Position numbers and translations under genes: made by a program
Source: Sulfoacidibacillus thermotolerans
Lineage (GTDB): Bacteria > Bacillota > Bacilli > Alicyclobacillales > SLC66
NCBI RefSeq assembly: GCF_003144315.1
Contig: NZ_MPDK01000011.1
Span: 30,660 to 94,659, forward strand
Reading direction: 5' to 3'
Length of the DNA: 64,000 bases
The notes under the pieces: generated by a model
Database searches by the model: none
What the model saw: only the letters and a program-made list of their open reading frames with translations
What the model was told of the DNA's origin: nothing
In this document: positions 57,479-64,000 of the stretch, in pieces
Numbering within the stretch: the first letter of the stretch is position 1
How the letters are laid out: every line of letters begins with the position of its first letter

Positions 57479-58442
57479 TCTCCATCCATTTCGGAGTCCA
57501 TTAGCCGTCCCAATTGCGGGCTATATCGCAGAAAAACGAGCGACGGGCCATAAATTCGAAAAAGGAGCCAGTTTACTGAAAGGTTTCGACTCCTTTGTGT
57601 ACAGTCGAGGCTTACAGGAGACCGCTTTAACGAAGCCGCTGGTCATGGAATGGACGGCTCGCAAGCCCAATGAGACCGCATCGACTCAAGGGGGCAGAAT
57701 CTCATTGTTGCGGGGGTTGGCAATATATATGAATCGCATCGGATACGCGGCATATGTGGTTCCCAAGGCCATGGTTACCGTCGATCGTTATGCATACATC
57801 CCTTACATTTTTTCAAGTGATGAGATGAAAGCCATATTTGAGGTGTGTGATCAATATCCTTCTCATGATGTTACGCCCAACCGGCATCTCGTATTGCCCC
57901 TACTACTGCGCATCCTTTATGGATGCGGCCTCAGAATTTCCGAGGCGTTGCATCTAACGATCCCGGATGTTGATCTGGACAAAGGCACATTGCTTATTCG
58001 GCATACCAAATTCAATAAAGAACGGATCCTCCCCATGTCGGATACCCTCATCGAACGATGCCGGAAATACGTTAAAACAGTCCAAGTCGGAAAAATGGGA
58101 AACCCGTATTTCTTTCCGTCACCGTACGGCGGACATTATTCCGAGGCAACCGTATACAAGCTTTTTAGAGATATGCTTCGGCAAGCGGGAATTTCCCATT
58201 TAGGGAGGGGGAAAGGCCCTCGAATTCATGATTTGCGTCATACTTTCGCCGTAAACTGCTTGAAAAAGTGGGTGTTGGACGGCAGGAATTTGAACAATGT
58301 TCTGCCCTATCTTTCGGCTTACCTCGGCCACGAAGACATGCGTGGCAGTCAAAGATACATGCGGTTAACGGCGGATTTGTATCCGGACTTAACGAGCAAG
58401 ATCGAAAATACCTGCGCATACGTCATCCCGGAGGTGGAGTGA
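57471..58442 (+). CDS. RIT tyrosine recombinase B
   Basis: 323 aa from ATG 57471 behind GGAGGAGG. Catalytic motifs: YGCGLRISEALHL, IHDLRHTFAVNCL, LGHEDMRGSQRYMRL. Overlaps gene A by eight bases and gene C by one base, as is standard in trio elements. Confidence 0.9.
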   Translation: MPDLHPFRSPLAVPIAGYIAEKRATGHKFEKGASLLKGFDSFVYSRGLQETALTKPLVMEWTARKPNETASTQGGRISLLRGLAIYMNRIGYAAYVVPKAMVTVDRYAYIPYIFSSDEMKAIFEVCDQYPSHDVTPNRHLVLPLLLRILYGCGLRISEALHLTIPDVDLDKGTLLIRHTKFNKERILPMSDTLIERCRKYVKTVQVGKMGNPYFFPSPYGGHYSEATVYKLFRDMLRQAGISHLGRGKGPRIHDLRHTFAVNCLKKWVLDGRNLNNVLPYLSAYLGHEDMRGSQRYMRLTADLYPDLTSKIENTCAYVIPEVE

Positions 58443-59467
58443 TGAAGCAGACTGATTTTGCGAAGACGCTGACACGATATCTGGCTGATTTTCTTCCCGG
58501 ACAGCGAAACGTCAGTCCCCATACGATTGCATCCTACCGCGATACCTTCAAGCAATTTCTCCTGTTCATGCAAGAGAAACAGCAGATAAGGCCGGAGAAG
58601 ATTTCATTTGCAACGGTGACCGCGCCGAGTATTAAGGATTTTTTACAATGGCTCGAAACTTCCAGACAAGTGTGTATTAGCACCCGGAACCAGCGGTTAG
58701 CCGCAATTCACAGCTTCTTCCGATTTGCTCAAACGGAGAATCCGGAAATCCTGTTCGAGAGTCAAAAGATATTAGGAATCCCCTTTAAGAAAAAGCACCA
58801 ACCGACGATACCGCATCTAACGCTGGATCAATTGGCCTGTTTATTCGAACAGCCCGATACATCGACGAAGAGAGGACGTCGTGATTTGGCCATAATGGTC
58901 ATCCTCTACGATGCTGGAGCAAGGGTGCAGGAATTGATTGATTTGAAGGTTTGTGATGTAAGACTGGCCCAGCCCGCAACGATTACTTTAAACGGCAAAG
59001 GCAACAAGAAAAGGAACGTCCCGATGATGGCCAAAACCCGAAACCTTTTGGAAGGTTACATGGCCGAAAACCACCTGCTTGATAAAGGACGTCAGCAAAG
59101 TCCTTTGTTTTACAATAGCAGATACCAACCATTCACCAGACCCGGCATTGCCTACATCTTGGGTAAATACTTGAAGCAGGCAAAACACAGCCAAAAGGAA
59201 ATGGTGTTTCCGGATCAATTGCATCCACACATGCTCAGGCATTCCAAGGCTCTTCATCTGTTGGAATCTGGTGTTAACCTGATTTACATTCGTGATTTGT
59301 TGGGGCATGTGAGTGTAACGACAACGGAGATCTACTTGAAATTCGATACGGAGCTCAAAAGAAAGGCTTTGGAAGCTGCATATCCCCAAGTGACGAGCCC
59401 GGACACTCCTGCTTGGGAGGAAAACACGGATATTTTGCAGTGGTTGCAGAATCTTTGCCGTCCCTGA
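58442..59467 (+). CDS. RIT tyrosine recombinase C
   Basis: 341 aa from ATG 58442, overlapping the stop of gene B. Motifs: DAGARVQELIDLKV, PHMLRHSKALHLLESG, LLGHVSVTTTEIYLKF. All three genes appear complete, so the element may still be mobile. Confidence 0.9.
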   Translation: MKQTDFAKTLTRYLADFLPGQRNVSPHTIASYRDTFKQFLLFMQEKQQIRPEKISFATVTAPSIKDFLQWLETSRQVCISTRNQRLAAIHSFFRFAQTENPEILFESQKILGIPFKKKHQPTIPHLTLDQLACLFEQPDTSTKRGRRDLAIMVILYDAGARVQELIDLKVCDVRLAQPATITLNGKGNKKRNVPMMAKTRNLLEGYMAENHLLDKGRQQSPLFYNSRYQPFTRPGIAYILGKYLKQAKHSQKEMVFPDQLHPHMLRHSKALHLLESGVNLIYIRDLLGHVSVTTTEIYLKFDTELKRKALEAAYPQVTSPDTPAWEENTDILQWLQNLCRP

Positions 59468-59524
59468 TTATTATGGAAAGATTCTCGGCATCGACCTCAG
59501 GGTTCATACGAATTCTTTCGAGAA

Positions 59525-59554
59525 TCTTTCCATAACCGAATTCTTTCGATAATT
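59525..59554 (+). repeat. Right 30-bp inverted repeat of the RIT element
   Basis: Reverse complement of 56108-56137. The inner TTATGGAAAGA arm recurs inverted within a 17-bp perfect palindrome pair (59471-59487 and 59519-59535). Confidence 0.9.
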
Positions 59555-59866
59555 TCCGGTCCCCACCCGTCCGATCATGAGGACGTTCTCTTTGCGCTCC
59601 AAAAAACGTAAATCTCTTAACATGGCTTCGGTGTAATGTTCCGGAAACGAGACCGCTCCGAAATCATAATCCTCCAGCGTCTTCCATTGGGGAAACGCCG
59701 CTTTTTTCAACAAGCGCTTCAACCGATTTTCTTCTCGTTGCTGGATTTCCATCTGGAGAACGCCCAGTAAAAATTGCTCCCTGTTTTCAAACGCGACCGT
59801 ATCGTAGGTCTCCATCACATGAGCCAGATGCAGGGTCTTGCAACTCTGTTCCAGCACCGCCTTCAT
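59555..59866 (-). pseudogene. IstB helper ATPase, N-terminal part
   Basis: From ATG 59866 (overlapping the istA stop) the frame reads SCKTLHLAHVMETYD and ends in ENVLMIGRVGTG, the start of Walker A, where the RIT element cuts in. The remainder lies at 55666-56081. Confidence 0.85.
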
Positions 59867-61299
59867 GACATCAGCACCCCCAGTAGACGATCATAGTCTT
59901 CTAATTGTGGAATCTGTCCGTGCAGACTCTCCGGGGTATGGGATTCTGCAAAAGGTTCCGGATGAAATTCCGGGTGTTTGATCGCATACAGTACATGTTC
60001 CAAAAGTATCGGGTGCTGAACATCCGTTTGCGGGACTTGAACCAATCCTTCTCCGATTTCTTCTAGCGTATATGATTCCAACAGGCGCAGAAGCAAGAGA
60101 ATCCGCGGTTTCCGTAATTCCGCCTGATCGACGCGCAAGAACGCCTGCACCGCGATCGGCATTAGTTTGACAAATGTAGAATACATCACGGCACGTGGGC
60201 GTTTGCGATACCCCTCAAAGATGGCGTGCCAATTCATGGGTATCGCTTTTTCTGTGTAAGGCCGGGGGAATGTCGCCAGCGACTGATAGGTTCCATCGGC
60301 AGACAATACTTCGATCTCGTCCCATTTGACCTTCAGTAGGACGGGCAACCGCGCCTTACACTGCGGCAACGGATATAATGTCGATTCAAACTGCCATTCG
60401 CTGTACTTGTTGAGCCGTGCAGTTTCCAACCGGTATATTTCCAAAGGGATCGTCGGTAATTGAAGCAATTTCGGGCGTTCTTCTTCCCATAGATCGATAA
60501 TCTGCGCTGGCGTCTCGATGACCGGGGGTGGGACACACCAATTGCGACGACCATACCCCACCTTGTTTTCCACATTCCCCTTTTCGTTGCCCCTCCCAGG
60601 GTTACAAAATTGAGGTTCAAAACGGTAATGCGCACAAAACCAGGAAAAGGCATCGGTCAATTCTCGTTCCCCATGATCTAATACAGACACCACTGCGGCC
60701 GACAGATTGTCAAACCAGATCTTATGTGGCACGCCACCCGCTTGTTCAAAGACGCGCTTGAGCGCTTCGAGAAAACACTCCGTATTTTCTTTCGGCACAG
60801 GAAACGCAAATGCCGCGTTGCTGTAGGGAAATGACATCGTCAGCACTTTGCGTTCCACGAGTTCTCCCGTCTTGAAAATATAGGTGGTTCCAAAGTCTGC
60901 CTGCGCTTCACCGCCTGGATGCTCCAAACGTTCATGACGATCCATCCGTTCGATCGCCATCTGCTGCTTCCGGTTTGCCACGTAGGCACTGACCGTGCGC
61001 TTGCCCCTCTGATACTGATACTCTTCTTGCAACCGATGATAAATTCGGGTTGCGGTATGGCGTTGTTTGCGTGGGAGTTGCTCATCTTCCAGCAGCCACG
61101 TGTCGATGATGTCCACATAGGGACCCAGTATCGGGCGATTTCCTACGCGTTTCGTGATGGGTTCATTCCAATCGTCCTGATCGGCATATTTTTTGGCAGT
61201 TCGCCAATTCACATCGACGCGATCCGCAATTTCTTGAATCCCACAGCCCTCCACTTCCCGCAAATATCTGATATACTGTTGCTGTGGCACTTTCAACAT
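59863..61299 (-). CDS. istA: IstA transposase (IS21 family)
   Basis: 478 aa from ATG 61299 (GGAGAGG nine bases upstream). N-terminal HTH (IQEIADRVDVNWRTAKKY), DDE-type catalytic core (GGEAQADFG, KIWFDNLSAAV, NEKGNVENKV) and a C-terminal mini-Mu-like segment. The frame is complete. Without a working istB the element should not transpose by itself. Confidence 0.9.
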   Translation of the reverse strand: MLKVPQQQYIRYLREVEGCGIQEIADRVDVNWRTAKKYADQDDWNEPITKRVGNRPILGPYVDIIDTWLLEDEQLPRKQRHTATRIYHRLQEEYQYQRGKRTVSAYVANRKQQMAIERMDRHERLEHPGGEAQADFGTTYIFKTGELVERKVLTMSFPYSNAAFAFPVPKENTECFLEALKRVFEQAGGVPHKIWFDNLSAAVVSVLDHGERELTDAFSWFCAHYRFEPQFCNPGRGNEKGNVENKVGYGRRNWCVPPPVIETPAQIIDLWEEERPKLLQLPTIPLEIYRLETARLNKYSEWQFESTLYPLPQCKARLPVLLKVKWDEIEVLSADGTYQSLATFPRPYTEKAIPMNWHAIFEGYRKRPRAVMYSTFVKLMPIAVQAFLRVDQAELRKPRILLLLRLLESYTLEEIGEGLVQVPQTDVQHPILLEHVLYAIKHPEFHPEPFAESHTPESLHGQIPQLEDYDRLLGVLMS

Positions 61300-61516
61300 T
61301 CCTCTCATCCTCTCCGTTCTTGCACAAAACAGAGAGTATAGTGATAGCGTGATGTTGGCAAGTGCTATTTTTATTGCATAAATAGGCAAGTGGGTGTGCT
61401 CATTGCTGCGCTAGTCTATAGTGGAGCCGCATTCGCTAACGCTTGTACTCCGCCATTCGCCTCACGGCTCCTTTTGGTCTTTGCTGATTACGGCAATGAC
61501 TTCGTCAGCGTGATCG

Positions 61517-61738
61517 TCAACCACTTCCGTTCGATAACCACCACTTGATGAATGGCAATCGGAAACTGCAGTTTTCCGCAGCCACATCCTGCACTTTTAC
61601 TATGCCATATACAAACAACGACATACCGTGAAACTTTAAAGCTGGCGCATACACAAAGTCATGAACGGTTGGGGCATCCGGGTGGTGAGGTGCATCTTCG
61701 AATTCATTGAGGTCTGATACAACCGGGAGCGAATTCAC
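61517..61738 (-). CDS. Uncertain 73-aa protein or gene fragment
   Basis: The frame runs from GTG 61738 (GAGGG close upstream) through DLNEFEDAPHHPDAP and FVYAPALKFHGMSLF to SNGSG. It has protein-like composition but no family I recognise; it may be a 5' part of a gene cut by the IS21 insertion, since decayed coding sense seems to continue leftwards. Confidence 0.3.
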   Translation of the reverse strand: MNSLPVVSDLNEFEDAPHHPDAPTVHDFVYAPALKFHGMSLFVYGIVKVQDVAAENCSFRLPFIKWWLSNGSG

Positions 61739-61896
61739 TCATCCCTCGATTCTCTAACTCCGGTCGAATTTGAAAGAAGATAGTACAAATCCATCGAAGA
61801 TGCAGCAAGCTGAGCAATAACAGGCATCAAGTCAGAATATGAAAACTTACAATTTCTCTGTTCTTGGGTGTCCACTTTATTGACTTAATCCCAGTA

Positions 61897-61932
61897 AAAA
61901 TGACAGTGAGCAAGTATCTTCACTGTCATTTT
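61897..61932 (+). promoter_or_regulatory. Perfect 13-bp hairpin just before a ribosome site
   Basis: AAAATGACAGTGA, ten-base loop, TCACTGTCATTTT. The right arm ends one base before AGGAGGTG (about 61934) that serves the 36-aa gene. It might end upstream transcription or control that gene's translation. Confidence 0.6.
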
Positions 61933-61944
61933 AGGAGGTGAAAA

Positions 61945-62055
61945 ATGTTTCATAATATTGGTGTTAGTGGATTACTGATTTTGATTATTGGTACTTTCAT
62001 TCTAATCGTCGTTCTTGCAATGATCGTTTTTGGGATAGTGAACAGGAAAAAATAA
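61945..62055 (+). CDS. 36-aa single-span membrane peptide (TatA-N-terminus-like)
   Basis: ATG 61945 with AGGAGGTG six to seven bases upstream. One span: SGLLILIIGTFILIVVLAM, then VFGIVNRKK. The opening MFHNIGVSGLL recalls the N-terminus of TatA, but the conserved FGP hinge and the amphipathic helix are missing. Strong ribosome site and clean frame favour a real small protein. Confidence 0.55.
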   Translation: MFHNIGVSGLLILIIGTFILIVVLAMIVFGIVNRKK

Positions 62056-62327
62056 TCATGCTGAACAAGTACGATGACAACCTGCATATTCGCATGCCGG
62101 GTCAGCCATGCGGCAACGATCGCCACACACTTTGCTGTGATTGCAACAAAGTGTCAATCCCTGGGTTGTAATTGAAACTCGGACATGCGAATGGTAGTAT
62201 TCCTCTGGACACTTTACTCACTTGCTCCCCAGAATACAAAAAAGAGCACTCGACACGTTCGCAAACGAGATATTCGGATAACCACAAAATAGTTTCGATG
62301 CACGAAGGTTAGCATTTTGTTGGCAAA

Positions 62328-62496
62328 AAGGGTCTGCGGCTCAGAGGTTAACAAACACCTTTAGCCACAAACCCTTAGTGTATAAAGTTCTTCTGGCTCA
62401 CCCGGAGGGACTCGATTCCCCGCAAAACGCGGTTTTGGAATTGGAAAAATCGAGTTTCCCTGAGGTGCTTCTTTTTACCCTCAGACCGTACGAGCC
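62328..62496 (+). ncRNA. Candidate structured RNA, two folded domains
   Basis: Domain one (62328-62376): nested stems AAGGGT/ACCCTT, GGCT/AGCC and AGGT/ACCT with small symmetric internal loops. Domain two (62395-62496): closing GGCTC/GAGCC, inner AGGGACTCGATT/AATCGAGTTTCCCT with a two-base bulge and a CCGC/GCGG tip, and a side hairpin CTGAGG/CCTCAG. It is non-coding in all frames. Orientation is not certain, as the complementary strand folds alike. It does not fit tRNA rules. Confidence 0.4.
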
Positions 62497-62757
62497 GCGA
62501 TCAATCAAAGATTCTTCATGATATGCGTTTGGTTAAATTAAAAGTTATTTCATTTAGTTTTGACGAGTTACGTGACCATTATGTGATCATAGAAACGTAG
62601 TTTATTATCCTACTATACCATTGCTTCTCGAATTTTATTTACCACAGATCCCAATCCAACCGCTGATGCAACTGAGTGAACGTGGAGCTGCCCTCCTATG
62701 GTACGACCAGAAATACCCTTAGGATTGCCTCACGAGGAATCGGTTTGACACCTTGGG

Positions 62758-62907
62758 GTGACGAACTTCTTAGTTTTATGGCATAAGACTGAAGATCCAA
62801 AGCCGAAAAGAATAGGTTCAACCGATCTCTGGATTCCATTTCAAGCTATTGATCAAAGAAATATAGCGTTTGTTATAGAAGATACAGCTGGACTCAGCAA
62901 TCTGTAA
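62758..62907 (+). pseudogene. Short coding-like fragment before the Crp/Fnr gene
   Basis: Frame from GTG 62758 to TAA 62907 (49 residues) with LWHKTEDPKPKRIGSTDLW and IPFQAIDQRNIAFVIED. Composition is protein-like but no ribosome site is seen and no family recognised; probably the 3' tail of a lost gene. Confidence 0.25.
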
Positions 62908-62936
62908 AACGCTCAAATACGAAAGGAGGCTTACAA

Positions 62937-63605
62937 ATGCAACTCAATGAGCAACATGCGGCAATCACACAATTTTCTTTTTTAAAAGAGATCACCGAGC
63001 AAGAATGGCATCGAATCAATTTTGTACATTTTCCCAAAAACAAGATTCTCCTCGTCGCTGGAGATGAACCATCTTCTGTTCTTTTAGTGCTAGAAGGAAA
63101 AATTCGCGTAACCAAAATTTCAGACACAGGTCGAGAACTCACTTTGTACCGCGTAACACCTGGAGAAACCTGTGTTCTCATGTTGTCAAGCATTCTCGCC
63201 TTTAAAGAATACCCTGCAACGGCAATTGTTGAATCAGATGTACACGCGCTCGCAGTACCGATCTCTTTATTTCAACAGTGGATGAATCACCTGAACTCTG
63301 TACAATCGTTTTCTTATGGAATTATCCAGCAACGATTACTTGATGTCATGGTTTTAGTCGAAGAAATTGTATTTCGCAACATGGATACGCGAATTGCTGA
63401 GTATCTTTTGCGCCGCGTAAATGAAAATGAACTCGTCATTCACGGCACACACGATCAACTCGCGACAGACCTTGGAACAGCTCGAGAAGTCGTGAGTCGG
63501 GTGCTAAAGGAATTCGAAAAAGAGGAGATGATCAAACTCTCCCGCGGAACAATTACTCTTTTAAATAAAGAGAAACTTACGCATAAATATCTTGATCCAT
63601 CGTGA
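62937..63605 (+). CDS. Crp/Fnr-family transcriptional regulator
   Basis: 222 aa, ATG 62937 behind AAAGGAGG. Cyclic-nucleotide-binding-like N-terminal barrel (VLLVLEGKIRVTKISDTGRE, GETCVLMLSSILAF) and C-terminal HTH (HDQLATDLGTAREVVSRVLKEF). A CVL cysteine in the barrel is noted, but there is no Fnr-type N-terminal cysteine cluster. It precedes a DUF2892 gene by 80 bp; this pairing is often linked with sulfur/oxidative stress control, here inferred. Confidence 0.9.
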   Translation: MQLNEQHAAITQFSFLKEITEQEWHRINFVHFPKNKILLVAGDEPSSVLLVLEGKIRVTKISDTGRELTLYRVTPGETCVLMLSSILAFKEYPATAIVESDVHALAVPISLFQQWMNHLNSVQSFSYGIIQQRLLDVMVLVEEIVFRNMDTRIAEYLLRRVNENELVIHGTHDQLATDLGTAREVVSRVLKEFEKEEMIKLSRGTITLLNKEKLTHKYLDPS

Positions 63606-63684
63606 CTTTGTCACTGAACATCCACTTTCTCTATGCGACAATAAAGCTACAAATTCCACTCATGCATATAGGAGGTAGGGGAAT

Positions 63685-63888
63685 ATGAAACGCAACGTTG
63701 GTGGAGTCGATCGTACCATTCGCGTCATTTTAGGCTTAGCCATCTTAAGTCTTCTCTTTATTTTACATGGTAGTACAAGATTCATTGGACTGATTGGATT
63801 AGTGCCACTTCTTACTGCGTTTGTTGGCTTCTGTCCGCTGTACACACTGTTGGGTATCAAAACATGCCGGGTGTCTTCGCATAAATAA
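63685..63888 (+). CDS. DUF2892 small membrane protein
   Basis: 67 aa with AGGAGG before ATG 63685. RNVGGVDRTIRVILGLA at the N-terminus and GLVPLLTAFVGFCPLYTLLGI in the second span are the DUF2892 (YgaP C-terminal-like) signature, two spans with a conserved cysteine. Probably regulated by or co-transcribed with the Crp/Fnr gene. Confidence 0.88.
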   Translation: MKRNVGGVDRTIRVILGLAILSLLFILHGSTRFIGLIGLVPLLTAFVGFCPLYTLLGIKTCRVSSHK

Positions 63889-63944
63889 ATTTATGCGAAC
63901 CATTTTCAACCATTTGGATGCAACTCTTTAAAATGATCGAGTAG

Positions 63945-64000
63945 GAGGGGGCGGCTAGCCCCCGACCTCTCACACCACCGTACATGCGGGTCCGCATACG
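63945..64000 (-). other. Probable 3' end of a group II intron (domains V-VI), truncated by window edge
   Basis: The minus strand reads CGTATGCGGACCCGCATG then TACGGTGG, GTGTGAGAGG, GGGGGC/GCCCCC stem and CCTACTCGAT. A domain-V-like hairpin followed by a domain-VI stem with an unpaired A seven bases before the end is the usual 3' end of bacterial group II introns. The maturase would lie beyond the window. Confidence 0.45.

Larger units (their letters stand above)
56081..59560 (+). mobile_element. Recombinase-in-trio (RIT) element inserted in istB
   Basis: Three overlapping, co-directional tyrosine recombinase genes (56237-59467) fill a segment that interrupts the Walker A region of istB. A 30-bp perfect inverted repeat bounds it (56108-56137 and 59525-59554). 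Each end also has an internal palindrome using the same TTATGGAAAGA arm (56127-56191 and 59471-59535). This layout is that of RIT elements. The outer limits are uncertain by a few tens of bases on the left, where a further CCGTTAT/ATAACGG palindrome occurs (about 56083-56106). Confidence 0.8.
55591..61402 (-). mobile_element. IS21-family element, interrupted
   Basis: Contains istA (intact) and istB (split by another element and carrying a nonsense codon). The left end begins TGTTTTTTGC inside the last CRISPR repeat; near both ends a shared subterminal block (ATTTATGCA...TAGCACT...GCCAAC) is found in inverted orientation (about 55630-55649 and about 61350-61384), as IS21 ends usually carry. 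Exact tips and any target duplication could not be defined by eye. Confidence 0.7.

Noticed and set aside
62390..62500. tRNA-like acceptor GGCTC/GAGCC with a CGAGTCC-like arm on the minus strand
   Set aside because: The T arm and acceptor are not adjacent as required, the loop has wrong size and no anticodon arm fits; kept only as a structured-RNA candidate.

Overview
The window reads as chromosome of a low-to-mid GC, spore-forming, probably acidophilic Firmicute of the Alicyclobacillaceae type. The reasons are a GerA-type germination operon, a TPP-riboswitch thiC, a haem-copper quinol oxidase of Bacillus style, and a Kdp locus whose accessory protein resembles that reported near the Alicyclobacillus kdp operon. 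This placement is inference from gene content; no rRNA is present.

Layout. 1-4.8 kb: 5' part of a hotdog thioesterase, then two tiny membrane peptides and the four-gene quinol oxidase operon qoxABCD. 4.8-6.9 kb: thiC on the minus strand under a TPP riboswitch with attenuator. 6.9-18.8 kb: a minus-strand osmoadaptation block, proB-proA-kdpD(kinase only)-kdpE followed by (27-aa peptide)-kdpF-A-B-C and a 776-aa protein made of two KdpD sensor modules in tandem. 19.0-23.1 kb: ger operon A-C-small-B. 23.2-32.9 kb: branched-chain-type ABC transporter (binding-protein gene 5'-truncated), an alpha/beta hydrolase, a 3-hydroxybutyrate dehydrogenase and a large STAND/BTAD activator. 32.9-34.8 kb: Dabb protein, DJ-1/PfpI protein and an SDR.

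34.8-61.4 kb is a defence and mobile-element island. A type III-A CRISPR-Cas cassette (cas6, HD-less cas10/csm1, csm2, csm3, csm4, csm6, no csm5, plus a convergent membrane-anchored Csx15-like gene) lies between two CRISPR arrays that have the same repeat and identical 190-bp leaders. A complete type I-C system (cas3-5-8-7-4-1-2) and its 15-repeat array follow. The I-C leader and the type III leaders share three GCGAA/GGTTCGC motifs at nearly the same spacing, although the repeats differ completely. The distal end of the I-C array runs into an IS21 element, whose istB is split by a recombinase-in-trio (RIT) element carrying three tyrosine recombinases. Remnants of IS605/tnpB, IS3 and IS256 elements surround the arrays.

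61.4-64 kb: a poorly coding stretch with a strong hairpin before a 36-aa membrane peptide and a multi-stem structured region, then a Crp/Fnr regulator, a DUF2892 protein and what looks like the 3' end of a group II intron on the minus strand at the window edge.

How it fits together: the core genes suggest respiration through quinol, potassium and proline osmoadaptation, germination, and uptake and oxidation of hydroxybutyrate-like compounds. In the island, the only cas1-cas2 pair belongs to type I-C and could serve both repeat families. The type III cassette looks tuned to RNA cleavage and cyclic-oligoadenylate signalling rather than DNA cleavage.
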